From Bdellovibrio bacteriovorus (GTDB taxonomy: Bacteria > Bdellovibrionota > Bdellovibrionia > Bdellovibrionales > Bdellovibrionaceae): DNA of 64,000 nucleotides. Positions 57,438-64,000 of this stretch are shown here, piece after piece. The notes below the pieces were generated by a model that saw only the letters and a program-made list of their open reading frames with translations, made no database searches and had not been told where the DNA came from. Numbering within the stretch: the first letter of the stretch is position 1; each line of letters begins with the position of its first letter. The translations under genes were made by a program, and so were the position numbers. The stretch is taken from contig NZ_CP102930.1 in NCBI RefSeq assembly GCF_025558485.1, positions 1,488,001 to 1,552,000 of the forward strand, given 5' to 3'.

Positions 57438-58453
57438 GGCATGTGTTGACTTTGACAGTGCTGATGTCGGGCGCGGGAGTGGTTGCCAAAGCAGCGACAT
57501 ATTCCCCGGTATTGCGTGACGGAGGCAGTCGCTTTTTAGTCCGTTCTTTGGGAAGTGTTTGTTATTCGATGGATAGCTTTCGTCGCGGGCTTCCCTGCAA
57601 TCCGGCTTTTGTGGCCAAGGACAAAGCGCCACGTTTTGATGCCGATCTGATGCTGGGAAGTAATATGGAATATCTGCGAGAGGCAGAAGAGCTTCTGGAC
57701 GGCAAAAGCGACGAACAGGCTGTGGCAAAGATATTCTCCCGGAGAGAAATGGTGGATGGCGAGATTTCCATCGAAGCATCCTTTCAGCGGCCGACCTGGG
57801 GCATTTCAGTAGAACCTTATCGACTGGTGTATGTCTATCAGTTTGAAAATGCGGCTCTTCCAATGGTGGACATGATTGCCTCGGAAGAACAAAGTATCAA
57901 AGCACAGCTGGCCAGCTTCACCTCGGGCAACTTTTATGCGGGCTTGCAGTTGCGCTACACCCATATCAAGTACATCGGAAATTCTTTTTCGATTGCCGAG
58001 GCCATGGCCGGAGATAGCGATCAACTTTTTGAAATCCATAATCAGGATATCCTGTATGTTGAGCCCGGTTTTTTATATGCCTGGGAGGACGCTGTGTGGG
58101 AGCCGCAGATTTCTGCCATGCTTTCCCAGTGGGGTGTCAGCTCTTACAAATCACAGCAGTATCCCATCCGTCCGCAGGGGCTTTTAGGAGCTTCGATAAA
58201 ACCAACAGTTCCCTTGGGACTGTTGGAAGTGGGTGTGCAATTTCAAATTCACAATGAAACCGAAAATTTTCAAGATGCCGTGCGCGCAGCGATCACTTAT
58301 CAGTTGGGGCTTTTGCAGGCGGTGGTCAGTGGATCTCAGTACGACCAGTCGGTGGGTTTTCTGGCGACATATAAAAGTTTTTCGACGGGGCTTTCTTACT
58401 GGAGTGAAAAACAGAATAAAAGCGTCTTTATTCAGTTCGGGGTGAGCCTGTGA
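57428..58453 (+). CDS. Secreted/outer-membrane protein, unknown function (341 aa)
   Basis: A 341-residue exported protein starting with AGGAG before the ATG inside the previous gene. The signal peptide ends near AKA (residue 22). The middle has a Cys pair (SVCYSM and LPCNPAF), and the second half alternates strands with aromatic residues, ending in KSVFIQFGVSL, as in outer-membrane barrels. No family is recognised. It overlaps the next gene by four bases, so co-translation is likely. Confidence 0.7.
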   Translation: MLLRHVLTLTVLMSGAGVVAKAATYSPVLRDGGSRFLVRSLGSVCYSMDSFRRGLPCNPAFVAKDKAPRFDADLMLGSNMEYLREAEELLDGKSDEQAVAKIFSRREMVDGEISIEASFQRPTWGISVEPYRLVYVYQFENAALPMVDMIASEEQSIKAQLASFTSGNFYAGLQLRYTHIKYIGNSFSIAEAMAGDSDQLFEIHNQDILYVEPGFLYAWEDAVWEPQISAMLSQWGVSSYKSQQYPIRPQGLLGASIKPTVPLGLLEVGVQFQIHNETENFQDAVRAAITYQLGLLQAVVSGSQYDQSVGFLATYKSFSTGLSYWSEKQNKSVFIQFGVSL

Positions 58454-59007
58454 AGATCTTTTTGGTGATGATCGCCTTGTTGTTTTCAAGCTCCGCAGGG
58501 GCTTTTAAAAGAGAAGCAGCTTTTGCCGGTGCCGCGAACTGGACCGAGTTCCGTCAGTATGTTCTGCATCAACAGCAGGAAGATGAGCGGACGGGAATCG
58601 CCTATATGATTTCCGGGGCAATCGCTGCGGCAGGCGGCACTATCGCCTACCAGCAGTCTGAAGAAATCTTCAGTCGGACGATTTTTGCCATCACCTCGAA
58701 TCTGGGGTTGGCGGCGATAGGGCTGGGGGCGACTTATTATTGGACGGGGAATGAGCTGGATTCTTTTTACTATGCCATCGAGGGTTCATCCTTAAGTCTG
58801 GCTGAAAGAAACGAGGTCCTGCAAAGATTCCTGTATAAACAGCAGGAGGAAAAACGCAAGGCCAAGTGGATTCGCGTCGCCACCCATGCTTTGCTGGCGG
58901 CGGCTAATATCTATGGAGCGACTCAAGAAGAGAATAAAGAGATCAGCTCGGTTTTCTATTTCCTGGGCGGCGCTAACGCCTTGTTGGCCGTGACCTACAC
59001 CTTTTAG
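58450..59007 (+). CDS. Membrane/exported protein, unknown function (185 aa)
   Basis: A 185-residue protein starting at GTG. The signal peptide-like N-terminus ends near SAGA, followed by amphipathic helices and two hydrophobic segments (YMISGAIAAAGGTIAYQQ and NLGLAAIGLGATYYW), with a further one near the C-terminus (FYFLGGANALLAVTYTF). Probably a small integral membrane protein of three or four helices. Last of the TPR lipoprotein run; an 82-bp gap separates it from the transglycosylase-like gene. Confidence 0.65.
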   Translation: MKIFLVMIALLFSSSAGAFKREAAFAGAANWTEFRQYVLHQQQEDERTGIAYMISGAIAAAGGTIAYQQSEEIFSRTIFAITSNLGLAAIGLGATYYWTGNELDSFYYAIEGSSLSLAERNEVLQRFLYKQQEEKRKAKWIRVATHALLAAANIYGATQEENKEISSVFYFLGGANALLAVTYTF

Positions 59008-59089
59008 GCGTTTACTGGACTTTCGTTCATTCAGTTTTCAGTCAATTAAACAGATAAGAAGTTGATATTCCACTTGATAGGAGAAGCTC

Positions 59090-60721
59090 GTGCGACGTTC
59101 AAGTACTTCTTTCTGGTTTTCCACATTCTGTTGTTTCGTGGCTTTTGCCGGTTTTGGCTGGCATCAGCTATCATTGAACACATCCTCTGAATCAGCGGGA
59201 ACGGCTGACTTTGCATCCAAAGGTGCATTTGAAACAGCAGAGCAGTGTGGTCCGGCTCGTAACTATTTTGCCAATGATCTTAAAAAGATGTCATCGGTCT
59301 TTGCTGGCAATCGCACCCGCGCCCAACTGGCAGGCAATAATCCACCGAAAGAATGCGTGTCTTTCATTATGCAAAATTTCATTCCTTTGAATTCCAAATC
59401 GGGCGCTATTTCCATGTGCCGTGGTGCCAAGGGTGAACTGCTGTCTTCACCCACCCGAGGTGCTGATGGCCTGGGCTTTCAGCCGCCATGTACAACAGAG
59501 CCATACGTGAACAGTGTTTACAATGCACTGGTTGATGTGGGTGATTGTTTGAATATTCCGGTAAAGGAACTTTTGCCGAAGCTCTACAACGAAAGCGGCC
59601 TGCATGTAAACACTTTGGGTGGCGGTTTTGATGCCGGTGTGGGGCAGTTGACAGTCAGTGCTCTTAAAGAGGTGTTTGTCCGCTACAACATGGACGTCAA
59701 ACAGCCATCCACATTGGATTGGTACATGAAAGAGATCGCCAAGTCCGACAAAGCATCCTGCAAAAGGATTGTGGCGGAAAAAAGTGCTTACACGCTGGAA
59801 GTTCCGACGGGCAAGAAACTGTGTCTGGTGGGGGAATCCGAGGGCGAGGACTGCTATACTCCGTGGTCTTCCACCAACCGTTGTGTGGTTATGACAGTGC
59901 CGTCCAACCCGCTTCGTAACATTCTGTTTACGGGTATTTTCTATCGCAGCATGCTTAAAAATGCCACAGGCCTTAGTTATGGCGCAGGCAGTGATATTTT
60001 GAATGGTCGTATTTACAGAGAAGGCGAAGAACTAAACGGCTACATGGGCCGAGGCAATTATGTTGAGCGTCTGCGTGCTTTAGGCGCGACTCATGCCAAT
60101 CTGACTGTGATCAAGCAGATTCTGGTTTCTTTGGGCTTTAATGCCGGTATTCAGAGCGGTAAGATCTATCTGGATAACTACATCAAACAAAGAGAAGAAA
60201 AAAAGAAATATATTAAGAATGAAGACATCGACTTCCAGAATATCAGCACTGGTAAATGGGCTATCGTGACGAATCTGCCAACATTCTGGCGTGGTCTGGG
60301 CTCTGAGGATGCGGTGGAATTTGATAAAGCCCTGACGTCTTTGGAAGTTCTGCGTGAACTGGGTGTGGATGTTGTGAAAGCACAGAAGATGTACAAAGAC
60401 CTTCGTCCTCACGTGCAAAAAGAAGTAAGGGCGATCACTGGTAATGCCAAGCTTGCTGAAGATGCCAAACAGAAGAAAATCAATGAATTGAAAGTAAAAT
60501 ACGATAAATACCGCCATCCATTGTTGAAGGCTGTATTTGCCAAATCCGATGAGCTGACTTTGCCAGAGTATATGAGAATCGCGCATGCCTATGCGATTAT
60601 CACCAACCCGAATGCGGGTGGGGCTCCGGGATATTTAAGCTTTGTGGCCGCAAAACATAAGCAGTTGGAAAAAGAGATGGGGGTTAAAGTATGTACAGCA
60701 GACCAATACTTGCAGTTCTAG
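59090..60721 (+). CDS. Secreted lytic-transglycosylase-like protein
   Basis: A 543-residue exported protein starting at GTG after AGGAG, with a membrane-targeting N-terminus. Around residues 165-185, LLPKLYNESGLHVNTLGGGFDAGVGQLT matches the lytic transglycosylase core, with the catalytic Glu in NESGL and the conserved GVGQLT helix start (two stretches). The C-terminal 200 residues are helical and charged, with many Cys in the first half (at least ten). Lytic transglycosylases cleave peptidoglycan glycan strands; in predators they act on prey or self wall. It overlaps the next gene by 31 bases. Confidence 0.75.
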   Translation: MRRSSTSFWFSTFCCFVAFAGFGWHQLSLNTSSESAGTADFASKGAFETAEQCGPARNYFANDLKKMSSVFAGNRTRAQLAGNNPPKECVSFIMQNFIPLNSKSGAISMCRGAKGELLSSPTRGADGLGFQPPCTTEPYVNSVYNALVDVGDCLNIPVKELLPKLYNESGLHVNTLGGGFDAGVGQLTVSALKEVFVRYNMDVKQPSTLDWYMKEIAKSDKASCKRIVAEKSAYTLEVPTGKKLCLVGESEGEDCYTPWSSTNRCVVMTVPSNPLRNILFTGIFYRSMLKNATGLSYGAGSDILNGRIYREGEELNGYMGRGNYVERLRALGATHANLTVIKQILVSLGFNAGIQSGKIYLDNYIKQREEKKKYIKNEDIDFQNISTGKWAIVTNLPTFWRGLGSEDAVEFDKALTSLEVLRELGVDVVKAQKMYKDLRPHVQKEVRAITGNAKLAEDAKQKKINELKVKYDKYRHPLLKAVFAKSDELTLPEYMRIAHAYAIITNPNAGGAPGYLSFVAAKHKQLEKEMGVKVCTADQYLQF

Positions 60722-61155
60722 GATCGGTTTCCGTTGTCCTGCTGACATCTGCATTTACTTTTCAGGTGCGTGCGCCATTCACCGGTGGTGGTCAGGGTTC
60801 TGTCATGAAAGTGGCGGATGTGGTTCGCAGTGTTGATGGCAGTTTGAACACGTTGAACAGACAGGTCCATTCCCGCATGCCCGCCAGTGCCAAGGTGGAA
60901 ATGCTGAAACAGACACTTTCCAGCATCGAAGAAGTTCGTAAACAAAACTCTGTGCAGACAGTGGATAAAGAAGTCTATTTGGATTATTCCACGGCTTCCC
61001 TGGAACATGTCGCAACGGATGGTGCGTTTTCTGTTGAAAAATGTCCTGAGTATAAAGCCCGTGTTATGATCGACTTTGAGCCCTATGCGGAGCATCGTCC
61101 GACGCACCCGGCATTAAAAAGATCCTACGAAATCATAGAAGGCATCTGCTCCTAA
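60691..61155 (+). CDS. Secreted protein, paralogue A of a tandem pair (154 aa)
   Basis: A 154-residue exported protein whose ATG follows GGGGG inside the end of the transglycosylase-like gene. After the signal peptide (to about residue 30) comes a helical region (SVDGSLNTLNRQVHSR, KVEMLKQTLSSIEEVRKQN), then a conserved tail KCPEYKARVMIDFEPYAEHRPTHP ending in GICS (two stretches). The next gene encodes a paralogue with the same tail pattern. Co-transcription with the transglycosylase-like gene suggests a partner or inhibitor; this is inference. Confidence 0.7.
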   Translation: MYSRPILAVLGSVSVVLLTSAFTFQVRAPFTGGGQGSVMKVADVVRSVDGSLNTLNRQVHSRMPASAKVEMLKQTLSSIEEVRKQNSVQTVDKEVYLDYSTASLEHVATDGAFSVEKCPEYKARVMIDFEPYAEHRPTHPALKRSYEIIEGICS

Positions 61156-61272
61156 GCAGGCGGGTGTCGATTCTCATGAATCATAATTAAAAAATCATCA
61201 GTATTTGGGCCGTCAATAGAGTCGAGATTGAAAAAACCTCCGGAACGTAAGATAAAGGGGCTGGAGGTAGTT

Positions 61273-61719
61273 ATGAAATCGGGCATCTTAAATATGGCAG
61301 TCTTGAGCAGTCTATGCTTGGGGGCCACTTCAGTTTCTTATGGGGCTGGGGGAAAAGAGATCGCGATCTATAGCAACCGCAGTGTACGGCAACAGGTTGA
61401 TACTTTGGCGGAACTTCTGGAAAAGGAAGTTAACAGGGCCAAAAATAACCGCGATCGTTTTCGCGCCATGAATAGAGTCGTGGGACAGATCAAAAGTTTG
61501 CGTGACAACAGTGTTCCTCAAGGCGCCCAGGACGAGGCCCACATGGATTTGATGGTTTCGATTCTGGAGTCCTTACCGCCGGAAAAAATCTTTAAAAAGA
61601 AAGACTGTCCCAAGTACGAAAGTGATTTGATCAATCAGTACGAACCCACTGCCGAAGAGACTCCACAAGAGCCGGCTGTTCAGCCTGCATGGAAGGTCCT
61701 TAGTTCATTGTGTCAGTAG
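61273..61719 (+). CDS. Secreted protein, paralogue B of a tandem pair (148 aa)
   Basis: A 148-residue exported protein. GGAGG precedes the ATG at 61273, chosen over the ORF opening at 61228. After the signal peptide (to about residue 24) there is a helical region and a C-terminal DCPKYESDLINQYEPTAEE tail ending in SLCQ. The pattern C-P-x-Y-...-Y/FEP-x-AE-...-C matches paralogue A, so the two arose by tandem duplication. It overlaps the next gene by ten bases. Confidence 0.7.
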   Translation: MKSGILNMAVLSSLCLGATSVSYGAGGKEIAIYSNRSVRQQVDTLAELLEKEVNRAKNNRDRFRAMNRVVGQIKSLRDNSVPQGAQDEAHMDLMVSILESLPPEKIFKKKDCPKYESDLINQYEPTAEETPQEPAVQPAWKVLSSLCQ

Positions 61720-62569
61720 CTCGTGTTGCAGGAATTCTTTTCGTAATTTTTTTGACGGGCCGGAATGTTCAAGCTGCACGTTGGGAAGGGCAAAATCCCG
61801 ATGAGCTGAAGGTGACTACCGTTCCACCATTCCGGAAATGGGGGAAAGTCATGCGACGGATTTTCACCTGCGTTTTTATGGACGACGCAGCTACGAGTTT
61901 AGCTACCAGTCTTATGATGGATTCTATCTTAAAAATACAGATGAGTTGGCCTCGGGCCTTGCACCCGCAGGTGTTAAATACCAACGCTCTGATATCAAGG
62001 CCCGCAACCTGGGGGCCGTTATGCATTGGAACCTGAAGGAAGAGGATTATACTCTGGCTGTTGGGTTTGCGCAGGATGGAAGGCAGTTACAAAGCGGCTG
62101 GGCTTATTTTGCCAGCGTCGCTGTTGGAGATAATAAGATTTATGCAGATGATCCTTTTGTGCCACCTTCAGCGGCGACAAAGTTTGAACGTCTTGGCACC
62201 TTGAAGGAACTGGATAGAAAATACGCTGGTGTCGGCGGTGCCTTGGGTGGAATCTGGGTGCACGGTCCGTGGTATCTGACGGGCTTTGCCGCGATCGGAC
62301 CGTCCTGGCAAAAAGTGGTGGGCAGATTTTCGGGATCAGACGATTTTGACGAAAGCTTTGTCGGATTTTTTTCTGATGCGAAAGTGGGCGGAGGTTACAA
62401 CGGGCAGATCCACGTTTTTGATATTCAGGTTCATTCCGATAATACCACCACGGATTTCTTGGGTGGGGCTGTGGACACCATCCAATTGGAAGCGCGCTTT
62501 ACTTATTCTTATCGCATGTTAAACGTGGATATTCCGATTTTAAACTCGCTGTCATCTTTTCTTGATTAA
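61710..62569 (+). pseudogene. Secreted barrel-like protein, frameshifted at a five-G run
   Basis: The first frame starts at GTG inside the preceding gene and encodes a signal peptide (ARVAGILFVIFLTGRNVQA) and mature start up to VPPFRKWG, then reads on into nonsense. The second frame starts at an ATG at 61838 and encodes MGESHATDFHLRFYGRRSY and a complete strand-rich domain of about 240 residues. A single extra G in the five-G run at 61840-61844 joins them as RKWGESHATDF. It is either a real frameshift mutation, an on/off contingency tract or a sequencing error. The fused domain resembles outer-membrane or DUF4421-like proteins, weakly. Confidence 0.75.
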
Positions 62570-62583
62570 GCGGGGGAAGAAAT

Positions 62584-62614
62584 AAAAAAACCACAGCTTG
62601 AGACTGTGGTTTTT
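62584..62614. terminator. Bidirectional terminator between the frameshifted gene and lpdA
   Basis: AAAAACCACAG and CTGTGGTTTTT pair as an 11-bp stem with a seven-base loop, with A and T tracts outside. Confidence 0.9.
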
Positions 62615-62654
62615 ATTTTATTCTTTTGGGACCTGCCGGGGCAGGGCCGCAAGC

Positions 62655-64000
62655 TTACATTTGACGTTGGCGTTTTTCCACGGCCAGCGCCGCTTCGCGA
62701 ACAACCTCTGACAGGGTCGGGTGGGCGTGGAAGGATCTTGCCAGATCTTCACTGCTGCCGCCGAACTCCATACAGACGATCACTTCGTGGATCAGCTCAG
62801 ACACGCCCGGACCCACCATGTGGGCGCCAAGGATTTTGTCTGTTTTCTTATCCGCGATGATCTTCACAAAACCTTCTGTGTAACCTTTCGCACGTGCACG
62901 GCCGTTGGCCATGAACGGGAATTTACCCACGTTGATCTCAAGGCCCTTTTCTTTGGCGTATTCTTCAGTGATGCCCACTGAAGCGATTTCCGGATGAGTG
63001 TAGATCACACCTGGAACCGTGTCGTAGTTCACGTGACCTGCGCCACCAGCCAGCATTTCTGCCAGTGCCACGCCTTCTTCTTCCGCTTTGTGCGCAAGCA
63101 TGGGGCCGGCAATAACGTCACCGATGGCATAAATGCCCGGAACGTTGGTTTGGTAGTGTTTATCCACGATGATACGACCCTGAGGATCTTTTTGAATGCC
63201 CACTTCCTCGCAACCCACACCGGTCGAGAAAGCTTTGCGTCCGGTGGAAACCAGAACAACATCTGCTTTCATGGAAGAAGATTTGCCGTCAGTTAGGGAC
63301 TCATAAGTCACTTCCACTCCGTCGTTACCGACTTTGGAGCCTGTGACCTTTGTGGAAAGTAGGAAGCTCATGCCTTCTTTTTCCAGGGATTTTTTAAGTA
63401 CATTCATGCAGTCCTGATCCATCGGGCCGCCCAAGCGGTTGGCATATTCGATCACAGTGACTTTTGCGCCCAAACGCTGCCATACAGAGCCCAGCTCCAA
63501 ACCGATCACACCACCACCGACAACGATCATGGATTTTGGAACCTGATCCAAAGCCAGAGCGCCCGTGTTGGAAACAATACGCTTTTCATCGTATTTCAGG
63601 AATGGAAGTTCAACAGGGACAGAACCCGTTGCAATACAGATGGATTTAGTCGTCAGAACTTGCGTGTTGCCGTCAGCGCCCTTCACTTCCACCTTGCCCG
63701 GAGCCACGATTTTTCCCATGCCGTTGAAAGGAGTGATCTTGTTCTTTTTGAACAGGAAGGCGATGCCTTCGGTGTTTTGTTTTACAACTTTATCCTTGCG
63801 AGCTTGCATAGTCGGAAGATCCAAATCCACTTTGGACACTTTCACACCGTGAGCCGCCAAATCATGCTGAGCCGCCTGATAGTGCTCCGAGCTTTCCAGA
63901 AGTGCCTTGGAAGGGATGCAACCCACGTTCAGGCATGTGCCACCGTAGGTCTTATCTTTTTCAATCACGGCTGTTTTAAGACCCAGCTGAGCTGCACGGA
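62655..64000 (-). CDS. lpdA: Dihydrolipoyl dehydrogenase, 5' end beyond the window
   Basis: The frame is open to the window edge, so the N-terminal FAD motif is missing here. Present are the redox-active disulfide GGTCLNVGCIPSKALLES, the NAD-binding GGGVIGLELGSVWQRLGAKVTVIE (two stretches), the second FAD motif YAIGDVIAGPMLAHKAEEEG and the C-terminal AHPTLSEVVREAA with the catalytic His. About 448 residues of the usual 465-475 are visible. E3 of the pyruvate or 2-oxoglutarate dehydrogenase complexes; the partners must lie outside the window. Confidence 0.95.
   Translation of the reverse strand, partial: RAAQLGLKTAVIEKDKTYGGTCLNVGCIPSKALLESSEHYQAAQHDLAAHGVKVSKVDLDLPTMQARKDKVVKQNTEGIAFLFKKNKITPFNGMGKIVAPGKVEVKGADGNTQVLTTKSICIATGSVPVELPFLKYDEKRIVSNTGALALDQVPKSMIVVGGGVIGLELGSVWQRLGAKVTVIEYANRLGGPMDQDCMNVLKKSLEKEGMSFLLSTKVTGSKVGNDGVEVTYESLTDGKSSSMKADVVLVSTGRKAFSTGVGCEEVGIQKDPQGRIIVDKHYQTNVPGIYAIGDVIAGPMLAHKAEEEGVALAEMLAGGAGHVNYDTVPGVIYTHPEIASVGITEEYAKEKGLEINVGKFPFMANGRARAKGYTEGFVKIIADKKTDKILGAHMVGPGVSELIHEVIVCMEFGGSSEDLARSFHAHPTLSEVVREAALAVEKRQRQM

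Noticed and set aside
1..64000. CRISPR array
   Set aside because: No regularly spaced short direct repeats were found; the repeats seen are hairpin elements or att-like copies.

Overview
The window looks like chromosomal DNA of a delta-proteobacterial (Bdellovibrionota) predator, most like Bdellovibrio. Base composition is near 50% GC over most of it. There are many short secreted proteins of unknown function, a TIGR02147-type regulator paired with a secreted protein, and a large lipoprotein with a QNC-type lipobox and a PA14-like domain. SpoVG occurs in a Gram-negative setting, and there is a full MoxR/Bat operon. The genus is inferred from gene content, not established.

Layout. 1-8.5 kb: a LysR regulator divergent from an aldo-keto reductase and an MFS exporter, then small secreted proteins, a stress-type flavin-binding protein and a TIGR02147 regulator. 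8.7-12.9 kb: an AT-rich island at the 3' end of tRNA-Gln(UUG). It has 72-bp imperfect flanking repeats, a decayed tyrosine integrase, a 101-aa unknown, a 23-aa leader ORF with a terminator, and a translationally coupled pair (DUF3696-like AAA ATPase plus an unrecognised Cys-containing protein). This pair is the best candidate for an undescribed, probably anti-phage, system. 13-16.3 kb: spoVG, an HtrA protease, a DUF1844 protein and an M48/HtpX-like protein whose HExxH motif reads HQxxH. 16.5-24.7 kb: moxR, DUF58, a membrane protein, batA, batB, batC, batD and an AgmX-like gene, tightly overlapping. 24.8-39 kb: pseudoazurin, an orphan XRE regulator with a palindromic operator, an internally deleted sirtuin, aconitase, the PA14 lipoprotein, a solute-binding protein, a Tat-exported flavoprotein, an HD hydrolase, an OmpA-type lipoprotein and a SIMPL protein. 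38.6-46.6 kb: a minus-strand run nadC-birA-thioredoxin-GyrI-like-hydrolase behind a response regulator, divergent from lptG-def-fmt-rpe. 47-54 kb: an outer-membrane barrel, hutH and hutU with a structured leader before hutU, and a three-gene NitT/TauT-type ABC importer. 54-62.6 kb: mostly predator-type secreted proteins, including a lytic transglycosylase-like protein, tandem paralogues and one frameshifted gene. The window ends inside lpdA.

A recurring theme is structured repeat DNA, in places inside coding regions: a 27-bp inverted repeat in batC, a 51-bp two-hairpin repeat both before lptG and inside the C-terminal tail of def, and a perfect 21-bp-armed hairpin before hutH. Gene decay is also visible in the integrase, the sirtuin, a 3' gene remnant at 5.3 kb and the frameshifted gene at 61.8 kb. 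Start codons were moved inward wherever a clear ribosome binding site favoured an internal start.
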